A stretch of DNA of 64,000 nucleotides from Marinobacter sp. LV10R510-11A (lineage in GTDB: Bacteria > Pseudomonadota > Gammaproteobacteria > Pseudomonadales > Oleiphilaceae): the NCBI RefSeq assembly GCF_900215155.1, contig NZ_LT907980.1, forward strand, positions 1 to 64,000. Direction: 5' to 3'. The translations under genes were made by a program, and so were the position numbers. Every line of letters begins with the position of its first letter. Position 1 is the first letter of the stretch. A model generated the notes under the pieces. That model was not told the DNA's origin. It was given only the letters and a program-made list of their open reading frames with translations, and made no database searches. Shown piece after piece: positions 35,590-44,035 of this stretch.

Positions 35590-37579
35590 TTCGTTCCTGC
35601 AACTTTCTCGCTTTAAAAAGCGCGTAATCTCCCTGTTTGTGGATTTTGTCGCGCTTTCTTTTGCGCTCTGGGCGTCTTTTGCGTTGCGCCTGGACGTGGC
35701 CTTGTGGGAACCAAACAGAGCTCAGTTGCTGATTTCTCTGCTTACCGTGGTGTTTACGCTGGGTGTGTTCGTTCGGCTTGGTTTGTATCGTGCCGTTATT
35801 CGATACATGAGTGACCGGGCTTTCATAACCATCATCACCGGCGTTTCTGCCTCGACGTTGCTGTTAGTGTTACTGAGCTACGGCCTGAACGTATTTGTTC
35901 CCCGTTCTGTTCCGCTGATCTACGCTGCGCTGGCGTTTATTTTTGTGGGTGGGAGCCGTATGAGCATGCGTATGCTGGTGCAGTACTCTTCCGGGCGTGA
36001 TAAAGAGCGGGTGGCCATTGTGGGTGCAGGTAAAACGGCTGTGCAGCTGGCTAAGGCGCTGCAGCAGGGGGAGGAATTTCACCCGGTATTGTTTATCAGC
36101 CTGTTACCAGCCAATCACAGAGCCCTGATTGTTGGTTTGCCGGTGGTTGCGTTGAGTCACCTGGAAGAGGCGGTGCGTAGCCATAGGGTTAAACGCATAT
36201 TGTTGGCGGTTGACGCGGGTATGGATGTAAATCGTCGTGAGTTGCTGACGCAACTGGAAAAATTGAATTTGCCGGTACAAACCGTTCCGTCGTTCAGCGA
36301 AGTAATCGCCGGCCAGGCGCGCATTAACGACATTCGGGATCTGGAAATTGAAGACTTGCTGGGACGCGATCCGGTGCGACCAGTCAACGCCCAGGTGGCC
36401 TCGTCGCTGTTCGATCGTTCGGTGATGGTGACCGGCGCCGGTGGCTCGATTGGTTCGGAATTGTGCCGGCAGATTATTCGCCACCAGCCGAAATGCCTGG
36501 TGCTGTTCGAACAGTCAGAATTTGCTTTGTACGCCATTGAGCGCGAGCTTCAGCAGATCAACGCTGCGGAAGGTTTGAGTGTGTGTGTTCATCCGCTGTT
36601 GGGCAGTGTGGTGCATCGCCGGCGCTGTGAATCGGTAATGCGCTCATTTGGGGTGCAAACGGTGTACCACGCTGCGGCGTATAAGCATGTGCCGTTGGTT
36701 GAGCACAATGTGATTGAGGGCGTGCAGAACAATGTGTTTGGCACATTGCACGCGGCCGAGGCAGCGGTTGCAGCGGGCGTTGAGTTGTTTGTGCTGATTT
36801 CTACCGATAAAGCGGTAAGGCCCACCAATGTGATGGGCGCCAGTAAGCGTATGGCGGAGCTGGTGCTGCAGGGGCTGGCCCAGCGCCAGAGCGACACGGT
36901 TTTCTCTATGGTGCGTTTTGGTAATGTGCTGGGCTCATCGGGGTCTGTGGTGCCTTTGTTCCGGGATCAGATCAGCAGCGGTGGCCCGGTGACGGTCACC
37001 CATCCGGACATTATTCGCTATTTCATGACCATTCCCGAAGCCGGGCAACTGGTACTTCAGGCCGGTAGTATGGGGCAGGGTGGCGAGGTGTTTGTGCTGG
37101 ATATGGGCGAGCCGGTGAAAATTGCCGATTTGGCTCGCAAGATGATGCACTTGATGGGCCGCCGAGAACGAACCGCCGAGCAGCCAGATGGCGAGATTGA
37201 ACTGGTGTTCAGTGGTTTGCGTCCTGGTGAGAAACTATTCGAAGAACTGTTGATTGGTGATGATCCGCAAGGCACGGCACACCCGCGCATTATGATGGCC
37301 CGCGAAGTGTGTATGACCTGGCCGGAGGTGGCGGATACGGTGAAACAGCTGCAATACGCCAGCCAGGCGTTTGATTGTGAGAGCGCGCTGTCTATTCTTA
37401 AAGCGGCACCGACGGGTTTTGCGCCCAATGGGGGTGTTGGGGATTTGGTGTGGAATTTGAACCCGCGGCCGTTGGTGGCCGGGACCGGGACAGCCGGTAA
37501 AGCCGGGACAGATTTGAAATCTGTCCCGAGGGCGGGAAAGGAGAAACTTGGACAGCTGATAAAGCCGGGACAGATTTGA
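35582..37579 (+). CDS. UDP-sugar 4,6-dehydratase, PglF/WbpM type (copy 1)
   Basis: About 665 residues from ATG 35582; GTG 35576 is possible. Residues 1-130 hold about four membrane helices (FVDFVALSFALWASFALRL). A first Rossmann-like domain has VAIVGAGKTAVQLAKAL; the SDR domain has VMVTGAGGSIGSELCRQI at about 280, KHVPLVEHN and STDKAVRPTNVMGASKRMAE. It converts UDP-GlcNAc to the 4-keto-6-deoxy sugar. Overlaps the pglE stop by 8 bases. The last 35 or so residues (GTAGKAGTDLKSVPRAGKE) are translated palindromic repeat, not family sequence. Confidence 0.87.
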   Translation: MFNSFLQLSRFKKRVISLFVDFVALSFALWASFALRLDVALWEPNRAQLLISLLTVVFTLGVFVRLGLYRAVIRYMSDRAFITIITGVSASTLLLVLLSYGLNVFVPRSVPLIYAALAFIFVGGSRMSMRMLVQYSSGRDKERVAIVGAGKTAVQLAKALQQGEEFHPVLFISLLPANHRALIVGLPVVALSHLEEAVRSHRVKRILLAVDAGMDVNRRELLTQLEKLNLPVQTVPSFSEVIAGQARINDIRDLEIEDLLGRDPVRPVNAQVASSLFDRSVMVTGAGGSIGSELCRQIIRHQPKCLVLFEQSEFALYAIERELQQINAAEGLSVCVHPLLGSVVHRRRCESVMRSFGVQTVYHAAAYKHVPLVEHNVIEGVQNNVFGTLHAAEAAVAAGVELFVLISTDKAVRPTNVMGASKRMAELVLQGLAQRQSDTVFSMVRFGNVLGSSGSVVPLFRDQISSGGPVTVTHPDIIRYFMTIPEAGQLVLQAGSMGQGGEVFVLDMGEPVKIADLARKMMHLMGRRERTAEQPDGEIELVFSGLRPGEKLFEELLIGDDPQGTAHPRIMMAREVCMTWPEVADTVKQLQYASQAFDCESALSILKAAPTGFAPNGGVGDLVWNLNPRPLVAGTGTAGKAGTDLKSVPRAGKEKLGQLIKPGQI

Positions 37580-37633
37580 AATCTGTCCCGAAGGTGGGAA
37601 AGGAGAAACTGGGACAGATTTGAAATCTGCCCC
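37505..37633. repeat. Three GGGACAG...CTGTCCC palindromes at the pglF 3' end
   Basis: Near-perfect 23-base palindromes at 37505-37527, 37567-37589 and 37611-37633, arms GGGACAGAT/ATCTGTCCC around TTGAA. The first is inside the reading frame and the second spans its stop. They resemble REP-type elements. Equivalent clusters occur at 42683, 57916, 61483 and 63526. Confidence 0.88.
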
Positions 37634-37692
37634 GGAGACAAAGGCTATAACATGCTACTCTGTTCAAATAATGAACAGCCGGAGGCTGCACT

Positions 37693-37917
37693 ATGTACGC
37701 TATAGAATTTGAAGCTGATATTCGAAACGGCACAGTAAAGCTACCGGAGAAGTATCGCCTGTTGGACAGCGCTCACGTCAGAGTGGTACTCACGGTAAAC
37801 GATGAACGCCTTATGGGTGAGCCCGAGGTAGAGCTGGATTTCAGTAACACAGAGATTAAAGCCTTCTCGGGAAGAGATGCGCTAGAACTTCAAAGGACAA
37901 TGAGAGATAAGTGGTAA
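37693..37917 (+). CDS. Small antitoxin of the MYAIEFEAD type
   Basis: 74 residues, beginning MYAIEFEADIRNGTVKLPEKY, then HVRVVLTVNDE. The short beta-rich start and acidic tail suit an antitoxin. GGAGG lies about 10 bases upstream. A related gene at 62814 precedes a MazF-like toxin, whereas this one precedes a VapC remnant. Confidence 0.65.
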   Translation: MYAIEFEADIRNGTVKLPEKYRLLDSAHVRVVLTVNDERLMGEPEVELDFSNTEIKAFSGRDALELQRTMRDKW

Positions 37918-38080
37918 GTACCTGCTAGACACCAACGCACTCATTTATCCCATTGACCGCAAACTCAAGTTGCCCAAAGGGCAATATGTACTGTTAACGG
38001 ACGATGAAAAGCTCCGAAATCGTCATTTTAGCGAGGCGATCGGGTTACATGCGTTGACTGAAATGCGGACAGATTTATAA
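37907..38080 (+). pseudogene. VapC-like PIN toxin, internally deleted
   Basis: Encodes GKYLLDTNALIY (first PIN aspartate) and KLKLPKGQY, then jumps to LLTDDEKLRNRHF. About 60-70 central residues, with the other acidic residues, are missing. No start codon in frame is evident. The 3' end reads into a palindromic repeat. It overlaps the antitoxin stop, as expected for a former VapBC-type pair. Confidence 0.6.
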
Positions 38081-38135
38081 ATCTGCTCCTGTCTTTTGAG
38101 CAACAAGGAGGTTGTTATGATCAATATTTCCCCCT
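38062..38135. repeat. Direct repeat flanking the AAA15/RloB cassette, left copy
   Basis: Contains a palindrome half-site GGACAGATTTATAAATCTGC, then TTTTGAGCAACAAGGA and an ATG at 38117 encoding MINIS. The same ~65 bases, with about four differences, form the leader and first codons of the beta-CASP gene at 40232-40302. Nothing else is recognised between here and 38236. Confidence 0.8.
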
Positions 38136-38236
38136 TGATCATATTCGGTCGCCAACGTTGATGGTAGCTGCTAGTATCTGCTTTATATTCGTTTTTCGGC
38201 CATATTGGCGAAAATCTCTTTTTAGGATGGCTGGCA

Positions 38237-39544
38237 ATGCTGGTTGACTTTACTGTTAAAAACTTTCGATCAATTCGCGACGAGCAAACGTTAAGTTTTT
38301 TTGCGCAAAAGCAGACAGATCACTTTGCTTCGTCTATTCACTACCCAAGTTCCAAAAAAGTGGGAATTCTTGCTTCAGCCGGAATTTACGGAGCAAACGC
38401 TTCAGGCAAGACCACTGTGTTAATGGCTCTTAAAGTGTTTCTGGAATTTCTGAGTCAAAGCCACACGCTTTCCGAGGGCGATGCGATCGAGGCCTACCAG
38501 CCGTTTCGACTCTCGACTCTCCGCAAAGCTCAACCCAGTTTATTTGCTGTGGAATTTGTGGTTGAAAAAGTGCGCTACGTTTACGAGATTGAACTTGATG
38601 CGCTGCGCGTTGTTTCTGAACGGCTGGATTTTTACTCCCAAGGCACCACTCGCGAGGTGCGATCTAAGCTTTTTGAACGCACAAAAGGCTCAACGTGGGA
38701 AGAGATCACTTTCGGCACCTATTTTAAAGGCGGTGCTCGAAAAATTCCGGTTTTTGACAACCAGGCCTATCTCTCTAAAGCAGGCAATAGTCCCGACGCC
38801 CCGGAACTGATCCGTAAGGTTTATCAGTTTTTCAAGCGCTCTGTGTTTTTTGTAATTCCGGGGTCAGATAGTCGGCCCATCAAACCCATCCGACCCACAT
38901 GGCGTAAAAACGAGCAGATTGTTAAGCAAGTTGCAGATTTTTTGTCTGCTGTAGATACCGGCATAAGCCGGGTTCTAATTAAAAAGCAATCGAGAGATGA
39001 TTTGCTAGAGCGTTTTCCAAAAAATCTACCAGAAGCAATTAAGAACAGGATTCTAGAAGATTTCTCACTGGAGCCTTATTTTGAGCATCAGACTGAAGAC
39101 GGCGGTCAGGAGTTGTTTTCAGAATCTGATGAGTCTCATGGAACGCGAGCGCTTTTCAACGTTTTGCCCCTGTTGCTACAAGTGTTTAAGAACGGAAGTG
39201 TATTGGTTTGGGATGAACTTGAAGCAAGTTTACACCCTCATGTTTCGGAGTTGGTGGTTAGTTTGTTTAATAACCCAAAGGTAAACCGTCAGCATGCTCA
39301 GCTGTTATTTACAACGCATAATCTGGACTTAATGGACTCCTCAAAAATGCGGAAAGACCAGTTGTGGTTAGCCGATAAGAAAGACGGCGCGACCGAGTTG
39401 GTTTCTCTGGACGAGTTCGACTCTGGTTTGAAATCAACCAGCCCCTTTGCAAAATGGTACGACGAAGGCCGGCTTGGTGGGTTGCCCGCGATAGATGCCA
39501 CTAAGGTGATCGAGTTATTTGAGTCTGTTGGGAATACGGAGTAA
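38237..39544 (+). CDS. AAA15-type ATPase (RloA/AbiLi/AriA-like)
   Basis: 435 residues. The ABC-ATPase-like fold has FTVKNFRSIRDEQTLSFFA at the start, Walker A GANASGKTTVLMAL at about 55-68, a late SHGTRALFNVLPLLLQ, Walker B SVLVWDELEASLHPH and the switch LLFTTHNLDLMD. Such ATPases sense phage in two-gene abortive-infection systems. The partner, an RloB protein, follows 3 bases later, so this is probably an RloAB or AbiL-like defence operon; it is not PARIS proper because the partner is not a recognisable DUF4435 protein. Confidence 0.82.
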   Translation: MLVDFTVKNFRSIRDEQTLSFFAQKQTDHFASSIHYPSSKKVGILASAGIYGANASGKTTVLMALKVFLEFLSQSHTLSEGDAIEAYQPFRLSTLRKAQPSLFAVEFVVEKVRYVYEIELDALRVVSERLDFYSQGTTREVRSKLFERTKGSTWEEITFGTYFKGGARKIPVFDNQAYLSKAGNSPDAPELIRKVYQFFKRSVFFVIPGSDSRPIKPIRPTWRKNEQIVKQVADFLSAVDTGISRVLIKKQSRDDLLERFPKNLPEAIKNRILEDFSLEPYFEHQTEDGGQELFSESDESHGTRALFNVLPLLLQVFKNGSVLVWDELEASLHPHVSELVVSLFNNPKVNRQHAQLLFTTHNLDLMDSSKMRKDQLWLADKKDGATELVSLDEFDSGLKSTSPFAKWYDEGRLGGLPAIDATKVIELFESVGNTE

Positions 39545-39547
39545 GGG

Positions 39548-40219
39548 ATGCCTAGACAACGCGGGAGATCTGTCAGGCAGGTCAAGTCGAGGGTGTATAT
39601 TTTTTGCGAAGGGAAAAAAACAGAGCCTAACTATATTCGGGCGTACATAAAAATGTTTTATCCGGCCTGCGCACGGTTGAAAGATGCAGAAAAGCCAGTA
39701 ACCCTTCAGGATACCGTTAAGAATACGCCAAAACAGTTGGTAAATGAGGCTGTTACGTTTTCGAAGTCACTGGATTTCAAGAAAGATCAGGTGTGGGTAA
39801 TGTACGACCGTGAGTCACCGGCCAAATACACCGATGATAATCACGGGCAAGCCTGGTTGAATGCCAAAAGAAATGGCGTACATGTAGCACTTTCTAATGT
39901 TTGTTTCGAGTATTGGCTACTGCTTCATCTTACAGAAACCAGCCAACCAGCAAATAGTTTTGATGATTTGATCGGCACGGTGGCATTCAAATCTGCTTTT
40001 CGAGAAATCGGGTTTAGTAACTACCAAAAGGGCGAAGCCCGAGTGGCTGAAGAGTTGATAACTAAGGACCGGGTTGAAAATGCGAAGAGCCGAGCTCGAC
40101 GTATCAATAAACAAGCGCAGGCAGGTTGTCCTGCACCTGACATTGAGCTGCCTTACCGGTTGAACCCGTATACAAATGTTTACGAGGTTTTGGATGCAAT
40201 TGATAAAGTGGCGGGCTAA
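39548..40219 (+). CDS. RloB-family protein, effector partner of the ATPase
   Basis: 223 residues: VYIFCEGKKTEPNYIRAYI near the start, QVWVMYDRES in the middle and SNVCFEYWLLLHL later. This E...D pattern is the RloB signature, considered TOPRIM-like and thus possibly nucleolytic. The spacing of three bases indicates translational coupling with the ATPase. Both genes look intact. Confidence 0.82.
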   Translation: MPRQRGRSVRQVKSRVYIFCEGKKTEPNYIRAYIKMFYPACARLKDAEKPVTLQDTVKNTPKQLVNEAVTFSKSLDFKKDQVWVMYDRESPAKYTDDNHGQAWLNAKRNGVHVALSNVCFEYWLLLHLTETSQPANSFDDLIGTVAFKSAFREIGFSNYQKGEARVAEELITKDRVENAKSRARRINKQAQAGCPAPDIELPYRLNPYTNVYEVLDAIDKVAG

Positions 40220-40227
40220 CCAAGTGT

Positions 40228-40302
40228 ATGAACCCGGGACAGATTTATAAATTTGCTCCTGTCTTTTGAGCAACAAGGACGTTGTTATGATCAACATCTC
40301 TC
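40228..40302. repeat. Direct repeat flanking the AAA15/RloB cassette, right copy
   Basis: Leader and first five codons of the beta-CASP gene, matching 38062-38135. Includes GGGACAGATTTATAAAT and TTTTGAGCAACAAGGA. Confidence 0.8.
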
Positions 40303-41747
40303 ACCACGGCGCCGTTTCTGGCGTTACCGGCTCCTGCCACGAGCTAAGCATTATTCTCCCTGACCGATCGCATCCTTCCGCCGGTATTCTGATTGATTGT
40401 GGCCTGTTTCAGGGCGCAGACGCCGCTGGGAAATCGTCGGTTGCAGACCTTTCTATTGATTTTCCCATTGATCACATCCACGCGCTGGTGGTTACCCATG
40501 TGCACATTGATCACGTTGGCCGCATACCTTATTTGCTGGCGGCAGGGTTTGACGGGCCGATTATTTGCACTGAGCCTTCCGCCATTATGCTGCCTGAGAT
40601 TCTGGAAGACGCTCTGAAAATTGGTTTCACGCGAGATAGGGCGCTGATTGAGAGGGTGCTGGGATTAATTCGCGAGCGGTTGGTGCCGGTGCCTTATGGG
40701 CAGTGGCATTCGGTGTTTTCGGCAGACAGTGAAACCGATGGTTCACTGGACATTCGTTTTCAGCCGGCAGGGCACATTCTGGGTTCGGCTTATGTAGAGT
40801 GTGACGTTACTGCGGCGGGGCAAGCGGGCGAACGCATCGTGTTCAGTGGTGATTTAGGAGCTGCCCACGCGCCGTTGCTGACGGCACCGGTGTCACCAGA
40901 ACGTGCTGATCGGCTGGTGATCGAAAGCACTTATGGCGATAAGGATCACGAAGACCGCACTACACGACGCTTGCGGTTAAAGCAGGTGTTGCAAAGCGCC
41001 CTGGCTGACGGTGGTACCGTGATTGTGCCGGCGTTCAGTATTGGCCGAACTCAGGATTTACTGTACGAAATTGAAAGTCTGATTCATGAGTTTAGCGCTG
41101 AGCCGGTGGCGCCGGGTGTGGAGTGGCAGAATCTGGAGATTGTGGTGGATTCGCCCTTGGCGGCAGAGTTCACCCGTATTTATCGCCAGTTAAAACCCAT
41201 GTGGGACGCGGAAGCCCAGGACGTGCTGAGCCAGGGGCGACACCCGTTGGGTTTTGAACAGCTTACGCTGATTAACAGTCATGCGAGTCATCTTGAGGCG
41301 GTGGAGTACCTGGCCAGTTTCAAGCGCCCGGCGGTGGTGTTGGCGGGTTCTGGCATGTGCGCGGGTGGCCGGGTGGTGAACTACTTGAAAGCGATGCTGG
41401 GCGACGCCCGTAATGATGTGTTGTTTGTGGGCTATCAGGCCGCAGGTACACCAGGGCGGGATATTCTGAATTACGGCAGTAACGCGGGTGTGCGAACTCC
41501 GGATCAGGCTGGTTGGGTGGAGCTTGATGATAAACGTTACCCCATTTGCGCACGTATTCATCAGGTAGGCGGTTATTCTGCCCACGCGGGGCAAAGTGAC
41601 TTGTTGAATTTTGTGTTGGGTATTCCCGATGCGCCCCGGGAAATTCGGCTGGTGCACGGTGATGAGGGTGCTAAGGCGGCGTTGAAAGTTGTGTTTGAGC
41701 AAGCGCTGAAGGCGAAGCCGGAATCGAGAGTGGTGATTGCTGAGTAA
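40287..41747 (+). CDS. Second metallo-beta-lactamase/beta-CASP RNA nuclease-like protein
   Basis: 486 residues from ATG 40287. Metal site VTHVHIDHVGR at about 75, GHILGSAYVE, FSGDLG, ESTYGDKDHE, PAFSIGRTQDLL, then beta-CASP AGSGMCAGGRVV and YSAHAGQSD. It is a distant paralogue of the gene at 5107-6468. The predicted role is RNA processing or decay. Its first bases are duplicated upstream of the RloAB pair, suggesting that pair was inserted at this gene's 5' end. Confidence 0.82.
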   Translation: MINISHHGAVSGVTGSCHELSIILPDRSHPSAGILIDCGLFQGADAAGKSSVADLSIDFPIDHIHALVVTHVHIDHVGRIPYLLAAGFDGPIICTEPSAIMLPEILEDALKIGFTRDRALIERVLGLIRERLVPVPYGQWHSVFSADSETDGSLDIRFQPAGHILGSAYVECDVTAAGQAGERIVFSGDLGAAHAPLLTAPVSPERADRLVIESTYGDKDHEDRTTRRLRLKQVLQSALADGGTVIVPAFSIGRTQDLLYEIESLIHEFSAEPVAPGVEWQNLEIVVDSPLAAEFTRIYRQLKPMWDAEAQDVLSQGRHPLGFEQLTLINSHASHLEAVEYLASFKRPAVVLAGSGMCAGGRVVNYLKAMLGDARNDVLFVGYQAAGTPGRDILNYGSNAGVRTPDQAGWVELDDKRYPICARIHQVGGYSAHAGQSDLLNFVLGIPDAPREIRLVHGDEGAKAALKVVFEQALKAKPESRVVIAE

Positions 41748-41826
41748 TACATTACTTGCCCGCAGGTACAAAATATTGTACTTTTAGATTGTGGTATTAA
41801 AAAAAACAGGAAGTCTATGCTCAAGG

Positions 41827-41910
41827 ATGTTGCATGGGTCGGGTGTGAGCCAGAGCGACAAGGATTTGATTGTTGCACGTTACCGCGAAGCTAAAGAGGG
41901 GTTGTCATGA
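41827..41910 (+). pseudogene. Possible toxin C-terminal remnant before the HTH gene
   Basis: A 27-codon frame, MLHGSGVSQSDKDLIVARY..., ends in an ATGA overlap with the HTH gene. That resembles the last part of HigB/Gp49-type toxins, but only the overlap and the short tail support it. Confidence 0.3.
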
Positions 41911-42182
41911 CAATTGAAATCACAAAAGGCTCAGTGTTTGATGCCATTGAAGAAGACGCGGCTGCAGCGGAAGTGCTGAAGGTTAAGGCGGCGCTAATGG
42001 ACTGCATTCGTAATTACATTGCCTCGAATGGTTTAACGCAGCGGCAAGCAGCAGATTTGATGGGAGTGCAGCGTTCAAGAATCGGTGATGTCGCGCGCGG
42101 ACATGTCAGCGTGTTTTCAATTGATGCCTTGGTTTCCATGGCTGCACGGGTAAATCTGCATCCAGTGAAAATCGCTGCTTAA
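41907..42182 (+). CDS. HTH antitoxin-like protein (HigA/Xre type)
   Basis: 91 residues with LTQRQAADLMGVQRSRIGDVARG as the helix-turn-helix at about 43-66. The N-terminal 35 residues, SVFDAIEEDAAAAEVLKVKAAL, match small addiction-module antidotes. The upstream toxin appears reduced to 27 codons, so this may be an orphan regulator. Confidence 0.7.
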   Translation: MTIEITKGSVFDAIEEDAAAAEVLKVKAALMDCIRNYIASNGLTQRQAADLMGVQRSRIGDVARGHVSVFSIDALVSMAARVNLHPVKIAA

Positions 42183-42209
42183 GGCCTTGGAGCACCGAAG
42201 CCTTCTGCA

Positions 42210-42298
42210 TGCACCGAAATGGATGATCAGATGATTGCAGAGATTGCTGGTTTGACGGTTGATGAAGTTAGTCGGTTAAGGTCAGAGGTCAAGCACTG
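42210..42298 (+). pseudogene. 3' tail of an Rpn/YhgA-like gene (fragment)
   Basis: Encodes EMDDQMIAEIAGLTVDEVSRL to a TGA and is practically identical to the end of the gene copy at 58530-58615, as is the hairpin after it. Only the last 28 codons or so remain. Confidence 0.7.
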
Positions 42299-42329
42299 AC
42301 CGAAATTCAGTGTGAATTACAAACATGAC

Positions 42330-42353
42330 AAGGGCAGCCTATTGGCTGCCCTT
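42330..42353. terminator. Hairpin AAGGGCAGCC-TATT-GGCTGCCCTT
   Basis: A perfect 10-bp stem with a 4-base loop, no long T run. The same hairpin occurs at 58646-58669 after the related Rpn-like tail. Confidence 0.6.
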
Positions 42354-42430
42354 GCTGTATCTATGTAGAGGTAACCACGACGCATCAACGTATCATGACG
42401 CATGCTCGTTCTTTCTGATTTTTGATTTTC

Positions 42431-42442
42431 ATGGACAGGCAC
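42431..42442 (+). repeat. Dispersed ATGGACAGGCAC motif
   Basis: Lies exactly before the deleted pglF fragment, so it may mark the left rearrangement junction. Confidence 0.65.
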
Positions 42443-42452
42443 TCCCCCTTTC

Positions 42453-42670
42453 CGTTCAGCGAAGTGATTGCCGGCCAGGCGCGCATTAATGACATTCGCG
42501 ATCTGGAGACACCATCAAGCAACTGCGATACGCCAGCCAGACCTTTGATTGCGAGAGCGCGCTGTCTATTCTTAAAGCGGCACCGACGGGTTTTGCGCCT
42601 AATGGGGGACATGGGGGATTTGGTGTGGAATTTGAATCCGCGGCCGTTGGCTGCCGATAAAGCCGGTAAA
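42453..42670 (+). pseudogene. Internally deleted third fragment of the pglF gene
   Basis: Starts FSEVIAGQARINDIRDLE as in the dehydratase (residues about 238-255), then jumps to the DNA for TIKQLRYASQTFDCESALS and the end of the gene. About 350 codons are lost and the frame changes. A GGACAGGCAC motif (42431-42442) precedes it and palindromes follow, as in the intact copies. Confidence 0.8.
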
Positions 42671-42682
42671 GCCGGTAAAGCC

Positions 42683-42797
42683 GGGACAGATTTCAAATCT
42701 GTCCCGAAGGCGGGAAAGGAGAAACTGGGACAGATTTCAAATCTGTCCCGAGGGCGGAAACTGAAGTAAAGCGGGGACAGACTTTAAGTCTGTCCCC
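42683..42797. repeat. Three GGGACAG...CTGTCCC palindromes
   Basis: At 42683-42705 and 42727-42749 (centre TTTCAAA) and 42773-42797 (arms GGGGACAGACTT/AAGTCTGTCCCC). Same position relative to the pglF tail as at 37505 and 57916. From 42798 to 42986 no gene is seen. Confidence 0.88.
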
Positions 42798-42986
42798 AGG
42801 GAATAAGGTCCTGAACGGCTAGTCGTCCAGTTCAAACTGCAAAGCAACCTCGAAGTCTTGTCCGCCGTAAAAAAATGCTCAAGATGGAAATATGCTCGGC
42901 AGTAACCGTTCATTCCAAGACGTCCTGCCACCCCGGTGAATTTCTTTCTACAGTAACCTTACATTTCCCAGCACGAGGTTATCCCC

Positions 42987-43135
42987 ATGAGAAAATACCG
43001 TCCCCAGGAGCAATGGCAGGCCTTAGTTGATCAACAACGTGACAGCGGTTTGTCGGCCACGCAATTTTGCAAGCAGGAGGACATCGGCTATGCACCGAGC
43101 CCACCGACATGCGCAAATCGTTCCGGGGTCTAAGC
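42987..43135 (+). pseudogene. IS66-family remnants (tnpA start joined to tnpB piece)
   Basis: MRKYRPQEQWQALVDQQ and GLSATQFCKQEDI are the start of IS66 TnpA. About 20 codons later another frame reads CTEPTDMRKSFRGLSTL, a TnpB segment. The element is deleted between them, and the TnpB piece runs in frame into the next Rpn-like tail. Confidence 0.65.
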
Positions 43136-43558
43136 ACGCTGGAGCCAGACCCCGAGAAGCAATTGAAGTATATTGACTTCATCGACATCTACTCAGCCTT
43201 GGATGATAATGAAATGGAACAATATAAAGCGCAATACCCGCAGGAGAGCAACACCATGGCCACCTTGAGTGAGCGGTTACGAGCGGAAGGCATGCAAAAG
43301 GGCATGCAACAAGGTATGCAACAAGGTATGCAACAAGGCGTTGAACAGGGCATGCAGCAAGGCGTGCAGCAAGGCATGGAACAGGGCATGCAGCAAGGCG
43401 AAGCCGCCGCTTTGAAAAAGTTAATCAGCCTGAAATTCGGTGAACTTCCCCACTGGGCCGAAGAGCAAATTCAATCTGCTGGGCTTCCAGAGCTTGAGGT
43501 CTGGCTGGAAGCTATATTGACCTCGGATACGTTGGATTCATTACTGAATCGGCATTAA
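43136..43558 (+). pseudogene. Rpn/YhgA-like gene tail with MQQG repeats (copy 1)
   Basis: Begins EPDPEKQLKYIDFIDIYSALDD, the late part of Rpn-family (Transposase_31) nucleases, then about ten 4-residue MQQG-type repeats (12-base units) and a DUF4351-like end, LKFGELPHWAEEQIQ. The nuclease domain is missing. A translation could start at an ATG before MEQYKAQYPQE. A near-copy is at 44773. Confidence 0.65.
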
Positions 43559-43580
43559 TCCACGGAAGGAGAAGGCTTGT

Positions 43581-43838
43581 ATGTATTCAGAGCGCTTTGG
43601 GCGGGACGTTAAAATTACTCGCCACGCGATGCAGAGAATGCGCACTCGATGTATAACGGATCTTGAGCTGGCGGTATTGGTTGAGGAAGGGCAAACTCGT
43701 TACAAGGATGAGCATAGATTATGGGTTGCCCATGGTTTCGAGGAGCGGCTTGATAATATGTTGTGCGCGCCAGTAGTTCTTGAAGAAAAATTGTTGGTAG
43801 TTAAAACAGTAATGCACCATTTTTCATGGGAGGGCTGA
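43581..43838 (+). CDS. DUF4258 protein, possible toxin
   Basis: 85 residues with ITRHAMQRMRTRCITDLELAVLVEEG and a C-terminal VVKTVMHHF, the layout of DUF4258 proteins (small RelE-like fold suspected). GGAGAAGG lies about 8 bases before the ATG. It is followed after 5 bases by a DUF2283 gene, a common pair thought to be toxin and antitoxin. Confidence 0.7.
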   Translation: MYSERFGRDVKITRHAMQRMRTRCITDLELAVLVEEGQTRYKDEHRLWVAHGFEERLDNMLCAPVVLEEKLLVVKTVMHHFSWEG

Positions 43839-43843
43839 GAACA

Positions 43844-44035
43844 ATGCGCACCATCTATGATGAAGCCGATGATATCCTCACAATCCATCTAAGCAACAAG
43901 CAGATTGAGAAAGAGATTTCACAGGATTGGTACACCCACGTAAGTTATGCAGCCGATGGTTCCATCGTTGAGGTTGTAGTGCTTGACGCACAGAAAAATG
44001 GTGCGTGGCCTTTGGTAAAAACTCATGCTGCCTGA
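43844..44035 (+). CDS. DUF2283 protein, possible antitoxin
   Basis: 63 residues from ATG 43844: MRTIYDEADDILTIHLSN is the DUF2283 start (YD.e.D.L.i). Followed by ADGSIVEVVVLDA. The pairing with DUF4258 is the main clue to function; both look intact. Confidence 0.7.
   Translation: MRTIYDEADDILTIHLSNKQIEKEISQDWYTHVSYAADGSIVEVVVLDAQKNGAWPLVKTHAA

Larger units (their letters stand above)
34405..37640. repeat. Long direct repeat, copy 1 (pglE-pglF unit)
   Basis: About 3.2 kb covering the aminotransferase, the dehydratase and the palindromes after it. The same arrangement recurs in the same orientation at 54805-57982, with high identity by eye. The copies are about 20.4 kb apart. Confidence 0.85.

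Noticed and set aside
36104..36537. Two minus-strand open frames of 126 codons
   Set aside because: Antisense shadows of the PglF gene; the same shadows recur in copy 2 because the DNA is duplicated.
38105..38160. Small gene starting MINIS
   Set aside because: Only 13 codons; explained as a duplicated start of the beta-CASP gene.
43290..43395. CRISPR-like short repeats
   Set aside because: 12-base contiguous coding repeats without spacers (MQQG residues).
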